Source of the DNA: an uncultured Halocynthiibacter sp.
GTDB lineage: Bacteria > Pseudomonadota > Alphaproteobacteria > Rhodobacterales > Rhodobacteraceae
DNA length: 64,000 nucleotides
NCBI GenBank assembly: GCA_947503035.1
Contig: CANNCD010000006.1
Coordinates: forward strand, 1-64,000
Reading direction: 5' to 3'
The notes below the pieces were generated by a model. That model ran no database searches and was not told the origin of the DNA. It saw only the letters and a program-made list of their open reading frames with translations. The translations under genes and the position numbers were made by a program. Numbering within the stretch: the stretch's first letter is position 1; the number at the start of each line of letters is the position of its first letter. Shown here in pieces: positions 19,226-28,202 of this stretch.

Positions 19226-20293
19226 GTGACCGATCAAACGATGCCACAGACCCATATCCCGTCGGATGACGAGGCAAAGCAGGCTCTTGAGACGCTCAAG
19301 GCTTGGGCGGCGCGTGGCGATGAAAACCGTGCGGCTCTGCGGGCTGCGGCGGGGGCATTGTCCACAGAATATCCAACCGATTTCACGCCCGATGCGGCCT
19401 ATAAATCGCGGATGCCCGATCTTCAGAACGGACCAGCAAGCCTAATCCGTGGCGCGAATGAGCCCATCCAACACGTGGGCATCTCCAATTTCCGTCTGCC
19501 CGTGCGGTTCAAAACCCGCGATGGCGGCGACACGATGTACCTTGAAACCTCGGTGACCGGCTCTGTCAGCCTTGAGGCCGATAAAAAGGGCATCAACATG
19601 TCGCGCATCATGCGCAGCTTTTACAAACATGCCGAGCGCGAGTTCAGCTTTAACGTCATGGATGCCGCGATTGCGGATTACCAAACCGATCTTGAGAGCC
19701 TCGATGCTCGCATCATGATGCGGTTCTCGTTTCCGGTGATGCTTCCGTCGTTGCGGTCCGGTCTGTCGGGGTATCAGTACTATGATATCGCGCTTGAACT
19801 GGTTCAGGACGGCGGCGAGACCTATAAAATTATCCACCTTGATTACGTCTATTCGTCCACATGTCCGTGTTCACTTGAACTTTCCGAACATGCGCGGGCG
19901 GAGCGTGGCCAATTGGCGACGCCGCATTCACAACGCTCTGTGGCGCGAATTTCGGCCTGTATGGCCGAGGGTGGCGATACCCTGTGGTACGAGGATCTGA
20001 TCGATATTTGCCGCAACGCCATCCCGACCGAAACACAGGTCATGGTGAAACGCGAAGACGAGCAGGCCTTTGCCGAATTGAACGCGGCCAACCCGATTTT
20101 TGTCGAAGATGCGGCGCGTTTGTTCTGCGAGGGGCTTCAGGGCGATCCGCGCATCGGCGATTTCCGCGTGGCCGCCAGCCACCAAGAAAGCCTGCATAGT
20201 CATGACGCCGTTAGCGTTCTGACCCGCGGCCATACCTTTGGCGCCAAAAGCATCGATCCGCGCTTTTTCCAAAGCCTCTTCCACACCGGCTAG
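19226..20293 (+). CDS. folE2: GTP cyclohydrolase I, type IB (FolE2)
   Basis: First enzyme of folate/pterin synthesis, GTP to dihydroneopterin triphosphate. The 355-residue sequence shows the FolE2 hallmarks: VGISNFRLPVRF near residue 88, the Cys-containing loop YSSTCPCSLELSEHA near 208, and ATPHSQRSVARI near 233. Type IB enzymes are not homologous in sequence to FolE and can work with metals other than zinc. GTG 19226 has AGGAG in front. Other folate genes (folB, folP) lie 11 kb further on, not in this operon. Confidence 0.95.
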   Translation: MTDQTMPQTHIPSDDEAKQALETLKAWAARGDENRAALRAAAGALSTEYPTDFTPDAAYKSRMPDLQNGPASLIRGANEPIQHVGISNFRLPVRFKTRDGGDTMYLETSVTGSVSLEADKKGINMSRIMRSFYKHAEREFSFNVMDAAIADYQTDLESLDARIMMRFSFPVMLPSLRSGLSGYQYYDIALELVQDGGETYKIIHLDYVYSSTCPCSLELSEHARAERGQLATPHSQRSVARISACMAEGGDTLWYEDLIDICRNAIPTETQVMVKREDEQAFAELNAANPIFVEDAARLFCEGLQGDPRIGDFRVAASHQESLHSHDAVSVLTRGHTFGAKSIDPRFFQSLFHTG

Positions 20294-20337
20294 GCCGACC
20301 TGACCACTCTTCACACCTCCAACGGATCGAGCCACGC

Positions 20338-21216
20338 ATGCAAGGTACCCCTCAATTCTCGACAGGACCGCGCGCGATTGGTCTCTTGATCGCGGTGTCG
20401 TTTCTGTTGGCGTTGCAAACCATCGTGGCCAAGGTCGCGGTGAGCCATGCGGTGCCGATGCTATCGTTCTTGACGGTTTGCATTTTGACATCTGGAACCG
20501 TGCTTTTGGTGTTTTCAAAACGGCCCAAGATGACATCCGCGCTTTGGCGGTACTGTGTGATATCGGGGGCGCTCTATGCCTTTCCGAACGCCTTGGGATT
20601 TGTCGCCGTGGGCGAATTGGGCGCGGGGTTCGTGGCCTTGGTGTTTTCCTTCACGTCGCTGGTCACATGGGTGATTTCGGTGACTTTGGGTGTCGAGCGT
20701 CCGACCATGATCCGCATCATTGCGGTGTTGATCGCCCTTGCCGGCGGGTGCCTGATCGCCATGTCCAAGGCATCCGGCGGCGACGCGCCGCTGGGCTGGG
20801 TTTTGATCGCGATGACGTTTCCGGTGATCATCGGCATCGGCAATGTGTTTCGCACCATGCACTGGCCCACCGGAGTCGCACCGTTGTTCCTTGCGGCGGT
20901 GATGTTGATTTTTGGCGGCCTCACTGTGCTGCCCTTTGCGGTGATCCTTGAGGGGCAGGCGGGCATCATAGGTCCGTGGGAGATTTACATGGCCGAAATC
21001 GCGGTGATGATCTCGGCCTATATCCTGTACTTTCAGCTTCAGCGTCTGGCCGGCCCCGTGTATCTCAGTCAAATCGGCGGGCTGATTGCGCTGTTCGGGG
21101 CGGTGATCGCGGTCGTGTTCCTTGGGGAAGCCTTGCCTTCGTTGATTTTGCCCGCAGGCGTGTTGATCGCGCTTGGGATTGTTCTGTTCCACCGCGGAGG
21201 GGCGGCTTCTTCTTGA
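20338..21216 (+). CDS. DMT-family (EamA) transporter
   Basis: 292-residue inner-membrane protein with about ten hydrophobic helices in two EamA repeats; the first starts around residue 15 and the second around 157. The motif FAYLGE-like VVFLGEALPSLILPAG near the end is typical of the EamA second repeat. Such proteins export amino acids, nucleosides or other metabolites, but the substrate cannot be read from sequence. It follows folE2 by 44 bases and precedes trkH by 31 bases. Confidence 0.85.
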   Translation: MQGTPQFSTGPRAIGLLIAVSFLLALQTIVAKVAVSHAVPMLSFLTVCILTSGTVLLVFSKRPKMTSALWRYCVISGALYAFPNALGFVAVGELGAGFVALVFSFTSLVTWVISVTLGVERPTMIRIIAVLIALAGGCLIAMSKASGGDAPLGWVLIAMTFPVIIGIGNVFRTMHWPTGVAPLFLAAVMLIFGGLTVLPFAVILEGQAGIIGPWEIYMAEIAVMISAYILYFQLQRLAGPVYLSQIGGLIALFGAVIAVVFLGEALPSLILPAGVLIALGIVLFHRGGAASS

Positions 21217-21247
21217 CTTCGGGCGCGGTCGGGGCCAATCGTGCCCT

Positions 21248-22696
21248 ATGTTTGATTTACGACCAGTTGGATATGTGATCGGCCTTTTGGTGGCTGCTCT
21301 TGGGGTGACCATGTTTTTGCCGATGGCGGTGGATCTCTATGATGGGGATCCCCACGCCGGTGCCTTCCTTGAAGCGGCGATTATCACGGCGGTGACGGGG
21401 GCCTTGGTGGCGATGGCCTGTGTGAACGGGATGACCCCGCGCCTTAGCCTTCAGCAGACCTTCCTTTTGACCACTGGCGTTTGGCTGGCGCTGCCGGTGT
21501 TTGGCGCGATCCCGTTTTTGCTGGGCGAAACCGACGCAAGCTATGTCGATGCGTTTTTTGAGGCCATGTCCGGCCTGACCACCACGGGGGCCACGGTGTT
21601 CTCGGGGTTGGACGATCTGCCGCGCAGCTTGCTGTTGTGGCGCGCGATGCTCCAGTGGTTTGGCGGCGTGGGTATCATTGTTGTGGCCATGGTGTTTTTG
21701 CCCGAATTGCGCGTTGGTGGTATGCAGATTTTCCGATCCGAAGGGTTCGATACCATGGGAAAAATTCTGCCCCGCGCGACCGAGATTTCCCAACGTATTT
21801 CCACGATCTACATTAGCCTGACTGTGGTTTGTGCGGTGACCTATGCCGCGCTTGGCATGGGGAAATTCGACGCGGTTGTGCATGCGATGACCACCATCGC
21901 GACGGGTGGGTTTTCGTCCCATGATGCGTCATTCGGCTATTTTGGCCCCCAGATGGAATATGCAGGCGCGGTGTTCATGATGCTCGCTGCACTTCCGTTC
22001 GTGCGGTATGTCCAGATGATGGCGGGCACCGCGAAACCGATGTTGACCGACCCACAGGTACGCGGGTTCTTTGGAACCATGGCAGTGGTGGTGTTGCTGT
22101 TGACGGCGTGGCTTTATTTCACGGGCCAAGAATCGGGCGAAGGTGCCCTTCGTCTGTCGCTGTTTAACGGCGTTTCGATCCTGTCTGGCACGGGATACGC
22201 CAGCGCAGATTATATGACATGGGGGCATTTCCCCGTCGTCGCGTTCTTCTTTATCGGCCTGATCGGCGGCTGCGCGGGAAGCACGGCGTGCTCGATCAAG
22301 ATCTTCCGCTATCAGTTGTTGTTCGCCTCGATCAAGGCGCAGGTCCAAAAGATCCACTCGCCCAGTGGGGTGTTCACCGCGCGCTATGCCGGCCGCGTCG
22401 TGGGCGAGGACATCCGATCATCCGTTATGGTGTTCTTTGTGATGTTCTTTGTGTCGCTTTGCGTGGTGTCAATTTTGCTGTCGATGGCGGGGCTTGATTT
22501 CATCACGGCTGTGTCTGGTGCGGCGACGGCGCTGGCCAATGTGGGGCCGGGGCTGGGCCCTGAAATCGGGCCGGCGGGGAACTTTGGTGGGCTGCATGAC
22601 GGGGCCAAGTGGATTTTGGCTGGGGCCATGTTGCTTGGCCGTCTTGAACTGTTGGCGGTGTTCGTTTTGTTCACCAAGCAATTCTGGCGCATCTAA
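21248..22696 (+). CDS. trkH: Trk-type potassium uptake protein
   Basis: Membrane subunit of a K+ transporter. 482 residues, eight to ten hydrophobic helices plus four pore loops with the expected selectivity glycines: TTTGATVFSG near residue 113, TIATGGFSSH near 215, LSGTGYASAD near 312 and VGPGLGPEIG near 432. ATG 21248 matches the N-terminal MFDLRPVGY start of family members; a longer in-frame opening overlaps the preceding gene. TrkA, the NAD-binding gate subunit, is not in this window. Confidence 0.9.
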   Translation: MFDLRPVGYVIGLLVAALGVTMFLPMAVDLYDGDPHAGAFLEAAIITAVTGALVAMACVNGMTPRLSLQQTFLLTTGVWLALPVFGAIPFLLGETDASYVDAFFEAMSGLTTTGATVFSGLDDLPRSLLLWRAMLQWFGGVGIIVVAMVFLPELRVGGMQIFRSEGFDTMGKILPRATEISQRISTIYISLTVVCAVTYAALGMGKFDAVVHAMTTIATGGFSSHDASFGYFGPQMEYAGAVFMMLAALPFVRYVQMMAGTAKPMLTDPQVRGFFGTMAVVVLLLTAWLYFTGQESGEGALRLSLFNGVSILSGTGYASADYMTWGHFPVVAFFFIGLIGGCAGSTACSIKIFRYQLLFASIKAQVQKIHSPSGVFTARYAGRVVGEDIRSSVMVFFVMFFVSLCVVSILLSMAGLDFITAVSGAATALANVGPGLGPEIGPAGNFGGLHDGAKWILAGAMLLGRLELLAVFVLFTKQFWRI

Positions 22697-22697
22697 C

Positions 22698-22723
22698 AAA
22701 AAGGGCCACCCAATGGGCGGCCC
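22698..22723 (-). terminator. Intrinsic terminator for the downstream minus-strand gene
   Basis: GGGCCACCC (22703-22711) pairs with GGGCGGCCC (22715-22723) with one A-C mismatch and a three-base loop. Read on the minus strand it ends in five T (22702-22698), 23 bases past the stop of the protease-like gene. It also separates that gene from trkH. Confidence 0.75.
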
Positions 22724-22745
22724 GTTTCACATCATGTGATTGATC

Positions 22746-24476
22746 TTATTCAGACCAGCATTCCACCAGAACCGTGATGTCGCTTGCGCGTTGTGTCAGG
22801 TCCTCGGGGGCGAGGGCGCCGTTTGTGGTTGCCGTTGTCACGGCCACGCCAGTGTTCGCGATGGCACCCGCGTTTAGGGCAAATTGAACGTCCTGTGGCA
22901 ATTGCTGGGCCCCTGTGGATTTCGCCAAGAGGATGCCCATAACCGCACCGGATTGGTCCAGAACAGGGCCGCCTGTGTCGGACGCGCGGGTGTTAAGCGA
23001 CAGACGCACGCGGGTCTCTTCGCCATTGAGGCCACGCACATCGGCCAAGGTGCCAAAGGTCACCGTCGGCGCGCCCAGCACACCTTCGTAAGAGAAACCA
23101 GCCGCCGCCACGTCGGATTTCAGACGGGGCAGGGTGTCGCCGAATTGCGCAAAGAATGGCGGCGACAGGGGTGTCTTGGCCTTAAGAACCGCCACGTCGG
23201 CGTCGGCGTATGACACCTCAACCTCGGTGTCGCCATCGATGGTGACGCGCGTACAGGCATTCACGGCCTCGGCGGTGGTGATCACATCGCCCGCATCATT
23301 CAGGTAGAAACCAGAACGCACACGGGTCGGGCCGCGCACCTCAAGACCGGCAAGAAGATCGATCTGTTGATCGGCACCACCAGCACCCAGCGTTTCATCC
23401 AAGGAATAATCGCCGTAAGGGGCAAAGCTCGCCTGCATTTCGGACACCACGCGGTTCATGCGTTTGTCGTCGCCTGCTGGCCACACAAGGGTAAAGCCCT
23501 TGATCAAACCACGGCTTAGACGGGCAAAGGTATAGGAATGGATCGTGTCGTTCTGCCCACGCAGGGTGAACGACGTCTCGCTGCGGCTGCGTTCGCCTTC
23601 GCTTGGCACGATCTTGAGCGTCTGCATGACGTCATAGAGACCGAACAAGGACGCGCGATCCCCAGGTTGTGAAATCAACAGAACCTGTGCGCCGGTGGCG
23701 TCAGTGGGTTTGTAGTGGACGAAGGGGGCTTCGTATTTGTCAAACGCGACAAGGTTCGCAGGGATCTTGATCTCGATGCCGGCCTCGTCTTCGCGGATGG
23801 TTTCAAGCCCAAGCGCCGCAAGAACGGCGGTGTAGTTGTCCATCAATTCGGTCCGCTGTTCGGTCGAGAGAACGCCGGTCGCCTCATAGCCCATCTCGGT
23901 TTGATAGGCGGCCATGGAGTTGCGTGTACCACGACCAAATGAACCGTCGATTGCCGCCGTATAGAACCCTTCCCATTTCAACGCCTCCTGAAGGGCGCGC
24001 TTTTCATCGCGGCTCAAGGCTGCCTCGGCGGCGCGGGATTGGCGCAGGGTTTCCACTGGCGCGACCTCGGGGATTGGGTCGGGTGCGACCACTGGTGTTT
24101 CGGGAATGGCGCGGCTTTCGGGCTGGACCTGAGGGATGGCGCGCTGAATGCCGCCAATCGGCCAGAACTGTTGGCCAAGCGATGAATTGGGCGCGATATA
24201 GGCGTCACGCGGGATCAGATTATCGCGTTTCAACTGGCGCAATGTGCCGTCGATCACATTTCTGTCATATGGGCCCAAAACGACGCCATACCAGCCCGCG
24301 CCAAGGGCAAAGCCGGCCACATTGTCAAAGGCATTGCCATAGGCACGCGCCCGTTCTTGGGCCTGACGCAGGTTCGGTTGTGCCTCGATTTGGATATAGG
24401 CGGTATCTTGCGCCACTGTGGCGCTGCCAAAGATGGCGAAAAAAGCAATAAATACAGGTAAAATTAGTCGGATCAT
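22746..24476 (-). CDS. Secreted peptidoglycan-binding protein with degenerate trypsin-like domain
   Basis: 576 residues with a clear signal peptide (cleavage near ATVAQD, about residue 22). Three regions: a SPOR-like N-terminal segment (about 25-100), a type-1 peptidoglycan-binding fold (about 158-215, ALKWEGFYTAAIDGSFGRGTR) and a C-terminal trypsin-2 fold (about 385-545). In that fold the expected TNAHVV is TTAEAV (Glu403 for the catalytic His), the Asp is kept (Asp427 in ADVAVLK), and GNSGGP is SDTGGP (Thr501 for Ser). It is therefore probably not a working protease of the usual kind; a wall-binding sensor or scaffold is more likely. Terminator on its 3' side. Confidence 0.8.
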   Translation of the reverse strand: MIRLILPVFIAFFAIFGSATVAQDTAYIQIEAQPNLRQAQERARAYGNAFDNVAGFALGAGWYGVVLGPYDRNVIDGTLRQLKRDNLIPRDAYIAPNSSLGQQFWPIGGIQRAIPQVQPESRAIPETPVVAPDPIPEVAPVETLRQSRAAEAALSRDEKRALQEALKWEGFYTAAIDGSFGRGTRNSMAAYQTEMGYEATGVLSTEQRTELMDNYTAVLAALGLETIREDEAGIEIKIPANLVAFDKYEAPFVHYKPTDATGAQVLLISQPGDRASLFGLYDVMQTLKIVPSEGERSRSETSFTLRGQNDTIHSYTFARLSRGLIKGFTLVWPAGDDKRMNRVVSEMQASFAPYGDYSLDETLGAGGADQQIDLLAGLEVRGPTRVRSGFYLNDAGDVITTAEAVNACTRVTIDGDTEVEVSYADADVAVLKAKTPLSPPFFAQFGDTLPRLKSDVAAAGFSYEGVLGAPTVTFGTLADVRGLNGEETRVRLSLNTRASDTGGPVLDQSGAVMGILLAKSTGAQQLPQDVQFALNAGAIANTGVAVTTATTNGALAPEDLTQRASDITVLVECWSE

Positions 24477-24628
24477 GTAGGTAACGCGCCCCTTGCGGAC
24501 AGATATTTCGATGTTTCGCTGCGCACACTAGCAGAGCGGGCCAAGTTTGCACTCGAAAATTGGGTGGTATTGATTGACCATGTGCCCGCTGTTGCATACA
24601 CAGAACGCGCTTTCAAAGAGGTGACAAC

Positions 24629-25558
24629 ATGGCAAACGGTATCGAGGCTCCTAAGAGCTTTCAGGAAATTATCTTGCGGCTTCAGAATTACTGGGCGGGC
24701 AAGGGCTGTGCTGTGATGCAACCCTATGACATGGAAGTGGGCGCGGGCACGTTCCACCCTGCGACGACGCTTCGTTCGCTTGGCGACAAGAGCTGGGCCG
24801 CGGCCTATGTTCAACCGTCCCGTCGTCCGACCGATGGTCGTTACGGTGAGAACCCGAACCGCCTTCAACATTATTACCAATATCAGGTCGTGATCAAACC
24901 ATCTCCGCCGGATCTTCAGGCGCTCTATCTCGGAAGCCTCGAGGCCATCGGGATCAACATGGAATTGCACGATATCCGTTTCGTAGAAGACGATTGGGAA
25001 AGCCCAACGCTTGGCGCGTGGGGTCTTGGTTGGGAAGTGTGGTGCGATGGCATGGAAGTGTCTCAGTTCACCTATTTCCAACAGGTCGGCGGTCATGACT
25101 GTCACCCTGTGACGGGCGAATTGACATACGGATTGGAACGTCTTGCGATGTATATCCTTGGTGTCGATCACGTGATGGATATGCCGTACAATGACCCATC
25201 GTCACCGGTGCCGTTGTCCTATGGCGATGTATTTCGTCAGACCGAGGCCGAATATTCCCGCTGGAACTTTGACGTGGCCGACACCGATGTGTTGCTGCAG
25301 CACTTCAAAGACGCCGAGGCCGAATGCCAACGTATTTTGGAACAGCCCTATGAGGACCCCAAAACAGGCAAGCGTATCGTGATGGCGCACCCCGCCTATG
25401 ATCAGGCCATTAAGGCCAGCCACCTGTTCAACCTCTTGGATGCACGTGGGGTGATCTCGGTCACCGAACGTCAGGCCTATATCGGTCGTGTGCGCGCCTT
25501 GTCCAAGGCCTGCGCCGATGCATTCGTTCAAACCGAAGCAGGGGGGTATGCCGCGTGA
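24629..25558 (+). CDS. glyQ: Glycine-tRNA ligase alpha subunit
   Basis: Catalytic class-II synthetase subunit of the bacterial alpha2beta2 glycyl-tRNA synthetase. 309 residues with [12 protein letters not shown] near residue 11, [12 protein letters not shown] near 40, [19 protein letters not shown] near 60 and [12 protein letters not shown] near 150, all standard. AGAGGTGACA precedes ATG 24629. The DUF6446 gene starts four bases before its stop codon (GTGA), so the trio glyQ-DUF6446-glyS is one coupled operon. Confidence 0.97.
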   Translation: MANGIEAPKSFQEIILRLQNYWAGKGCAVMQPYDMEVGAGTFHPATTLRSLGDKSWAAAYVQPSRRPTDGRYGENPNRLQHYYQYQVVIKPSPPDLQALYLGSLEAIGINMELHDIRFVEDDWESPTLGAWGLGWEVWCDGMEVSQFTYFQQVGGHDCHPVTGELTYGLERLAMYILGVDHVMDMPYNDPSSPVPLSYGDVFRQTEAEYSRWNFDVADTDVLLQHFKDAEAECQRILEQPYEDPKTGKRIVMAHPAYDQAIKASHLFNLLDARGVISVTERQAYIGRVRALSKACADAFVQTEAGGYAA

Positions 25559-26085
25559 CCGGCAAGATCCCAACGGTACTTATTATGATTGCAGCTCTCC
25601 TTGCCGGCGGCGGAATGTATTACCTTCAGGTATACGGGTATTACGACGAAATCCCCGCATCCGCCCCCGCAGCCCAGATCGAGATCACCAATCTTGTGAC
25701 AGGGACCCCAGAACCCATGTTGATCGACGGTTTTGACGGGATCGATTCCGACAGTTCCCCGATCCGGTTCCGCGCGTGTTTTTCCACGGATATGTCCACG
25801 GCCATGATGACCGAGACATTCCTGACCTATGACAACCCCGAACCCCGGACCGCGCCCGATTGGTTCGGTTGTTTTGATGCGAAAACCATTGGTGCCGATC
25901 TTGAGGCCGGTGTTGCCACCGCGTTTCTTGGCACCGAAAACATCAGCTATGGCATCGACCGTGTGATTGCCGTCTATGACGACGGCCGCGCCTTTGCTTG
26001 GCACCAAATCAACGCCTGTGGCGAAAAAGTATTTGACGGTGAGCGCGCCCCCGAAGGGTGTCCACCTGCTCCGGAGACAAACTAA
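25555..26085 (+). CDS. DUF6446 family membrane-anchored protein
   Basis: 176 residues starting at GTG 25555 inside the end of glyQ. One N-terminal hydrophobic helix (about 6-24) is followed by a probably periplasmic domain with Cys at about 75, 102 and 154 and a Pro-rich end (CPPAPETN). I recognise it as the Rhodobacteraceae family placed between glyQ and glyS; no function is known to me. It overlaps glyQ by four bases and glyS by one base, so its output is tied to that of the synthetase. Possible disulfides from the conserved-looking cysteines would fit a periplasmic location. Confidence 0.8.
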   Translation: MTGKIPTVLIMIAALLAGGGMYYLQVYGYYDEIPASAPAAQIEITNLVTGTPEPMLIDGFDGIDSDSSPIRFRACFSTDMSTAMMTETFLTYDNPEPRTAPDWFGCFDAKTIGADLEAGVATAFLGTENISYGIDRVIAVYDDGRAFAWHQINACGEKVFDGERAPEGCPPAPETN

Positions 26086-28142
26086 TGCCTGATCTACTGA
26101 TTGAACTCTTCTCCGAAGAAATCCCCGCACGTATGCAGGGCCGCGCGGCGGCTGATCTTAAGAAACTCGTGACCGATGGTTTGGTCGAGGCGGGTCTGAC
26201 CTATGCCTCGGCTGGTGCGTTTTCGACGCCCCGTCGTTTGACCCTGTCGGTTGAGGGTCTGCTCTCCGAGAGCCCAGACACACGCGAAGAGCGCAAAGGC
26301 CCCAAGGTCGGCGCACCGGACAAAGCCATCGAAGGGTTCCTTCGTGGTGCGGGCGTGTCCAAGGACGATCTTGAAATCCGTGACGACAAAAAGGGCCAGG
26401 TCTATTTCGCAGTGATCGCGAAGCCGAGTCGTCCTGCGGCGGATATCATCGCCGAGGTTCTGGAAAACGCGATCCGCAATTTCCCATGGCCAAAATCCAT
26501 GCGCTGGGGTGCTGCGCCGTTGAAATGGGTGCGCCCGTTGCATTCCATCATCTGCCTGTTGTCCGACGAAGCGGGCGCGACGGTTGTGCCGGTTGATATC
26601 GACGGTCTGATTGCCGGTGACACCACCGAGGGCCACCGTTTCATGGGCGCTGGGCGGTTTGCCGTGACTGGGTTCGACGATTACGCGACCAAGCTACGCG
26701 CGAATTCCGTGATCTTGGACGCGACAGAACGCGCCGATCACATCTGGAATGATGCGACGAACCAAGCCTTTGCAAATGGGCTTGAGGTAGTTGAGGACCG
26801 TGGTTTGTTGACCGAGGTTGCCGGCCTTGTGGAATTCCCCGTCGTGTTGATGGGCGAGATCGCAGAAGATTTCCTTGGGCTGCCACCAGAGGTGCTGCAG
26901 ACATCGATGAAAGAGCACCAAAAGTTCTTCTCGGTGAAGAACCCGAAAACTGGCCGCATTGAACGGTTCATCACGGTTGCGAACCGCGAAACCGCGGACA
27001 ATGGCGCGACGATTTTGGCAGGGAACCAAAAGGTTCTGTTTGCCCGACTGTCCGACGCGAAATTCTTTTGGGAAAATGACTTGCGCGTGGCGAATGCGGG
27101 CATGGAAACATGGACCGACGCCTTGTCCAACGTGACCTTCCACAACAAACTGGGCACACAGGCGGCGCGGATTGATCGCATCGCAGCATTGGCACGTGAG
27201 ATCGCGCCAGACGTTGGCGCCGATGCTGATTTGGCCGAAAAGGCCGCGCGCGTTGCAAAGGCCGATTTGTCCTCCGAGATGGTTTATGAATTCCCCGAAC
27301 TTCAGGGGCTTATGGGCCGTTATTACGCCGAGGCGGCCGGTCTGCCGCAAGAGGTGGCGAATGCCTGTGAGGCGCATTATTCCCCATTGGGTCCAAGCGA
27401 CGACGTCCCAACAGAGCCAGTTTCCGTCGCCGTGGCGCTTGCGGATAAGATCGATACATTGACCGGTTTCTGGGCGATTGACGAGAAGCCAACGGGGTCT
27501 AAGGACCCGTTTGCGCTTCGTCGTGCGGCGTTGGGTGTGATCCGGTTGATCATGGAAAACGACGTGCGTGTGTCCTTGGCCGATGTGTTGGGCAAAGGGT
27601 ACGAGGGTGCCGATGTGGCGCATCTGGTTGGGTTCTTCCACGACCGTTTGAAAGTGTACCTGAAGGACGAAGGTATCCGTCACGATGTGATTGATGCCTG
27701 TTTGGCGATGGACGGTAGCGACGATATCACCCTGTTGGTGAAACGTGCCCGTGCGATGGCCGCGTTCCTGAAGACCGACGATGGGGAAAACCTGTTGCAG
27801 GGCTTTAAACGCGCGAACAACATTTTGTCGCAAGCTGAGGAAAAAGACGGGGTTGAGTATTCATTCGGCGCGGATGTAAAATTCGCCGAGGATGATAGCG
27901 AGACCGCCTTGTTTGACGCGTTGAAATCCGCAGAGGGGGCGATCTCTTCGGCCATCGAGACCGAAGATTTCGCGGGCGCCTTTGGCGCCATGGCCGCCCT
28001 ACGGTCACCGATCGATGCGTTTTTCACGGCAGTGCAGGTCAATGCCGACAACGCTATCGTGCGTCGTAATCGTCTAAACCTGTTGGGTCAAATCCGCAAA
28101 ATCGGCACATCTGTTGCCGATCTGACCCGCGTCGAAGGGTAA
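26085..28142 (+). CDS. glyS: Glycine-tRNA ligase beta subunit
   Basis: tRNA-recognition subunit of glycyl-tRNA synthetase, 685 residues. It begins [18 protein letters not shown], the usual start, and shows FSTPRRLTL near residue 45, FPWPKSMRWG near 136, EFPVVLMG near 250 and KDPFALRRAALG near 475. Its ATG shares a base with the DUF6446 stop codon (TAATG). A hairpin follows the stop codon, then the PPDK-like gene. Confidence 0.97.
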   Translation: MPDLLIELFSEEIPARMQGRAAADLKKLVTDGLVEAGLTYASAGAFSTPRRLTLSVEGLLSESPDTREERKGPKVGAPDKAIEGFLRGAGVSKDDLEIRDDKKGQVYFAVIAKPSRPAADIIAEVLENAIRNFPWPKSMRWGAAPLKWVRPLHSIICLLSDEAGATVVPVDIDGLIAGDTTEGHRFMGAGRFAVTGFDDYATKLRANSVILDATERADHIWNDATNQAFANGLEVVEDRGLLTEVAGLVEFPVVLMGEIAEDFLGLPPEVLQTSMKEHQKFFSVKNPKTGRIERFITVANRETADNGATILAGNQKVLFARLSDAKFFWENDLRVANAGMETWTDALSNVTFHNKLGTQAARIDRIAALAREIAPDVGADADLAEKAARVAKADLSSEMVYEFPELQGLMGRYYAEAAGLPQEVANACEAHYSPLGPSDDVPTEPVSVAVALADKIDTLTGFWAIDEKPTGSKDPFALRRAALGVIRLIMENDVRVSLADVLGKGYEGADVAHLVGFFHDRLKVYLKDEGIRHDVIDACLAMDGSDDITLLVKRARAMAAFLKTDDGENLLQGFKRANNILSQAEEKDGVEYSFGADVKFAEDDSETALFDALKSAEGAISSAIETEDFAGAFGAMAALRSPIDAFFTAVQVNADNAIVRRNRLNLLGQIRKIGTSVADLTRVEG

Positions 28143-28147
28143 CATGT

Positions 28148-28170
28148 ATGGGGCCTAGGTTTGGCCCCAT
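28148..28170 (+). terminator. Hairpin after glyS
   Basis: ATGGGGCC (28148-28155) pairs perfectly with GGCCCCAT (28163-28170), loop of seven. Only TT follows, so it may terminate partly, letting some transcripts read into the next gene 33 bases away. Confidence 0.55.
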
Positions 28171-28202
28171 TTCACCGCTATCGTTGGTCCAAGGAGACTT
28201 TG

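Noticed and set aside
26694-27833. 379-codon minus-strand frame opposite glyS
   Set aside because: Antisense shadow; glyS motifs are intact on the plus strand.
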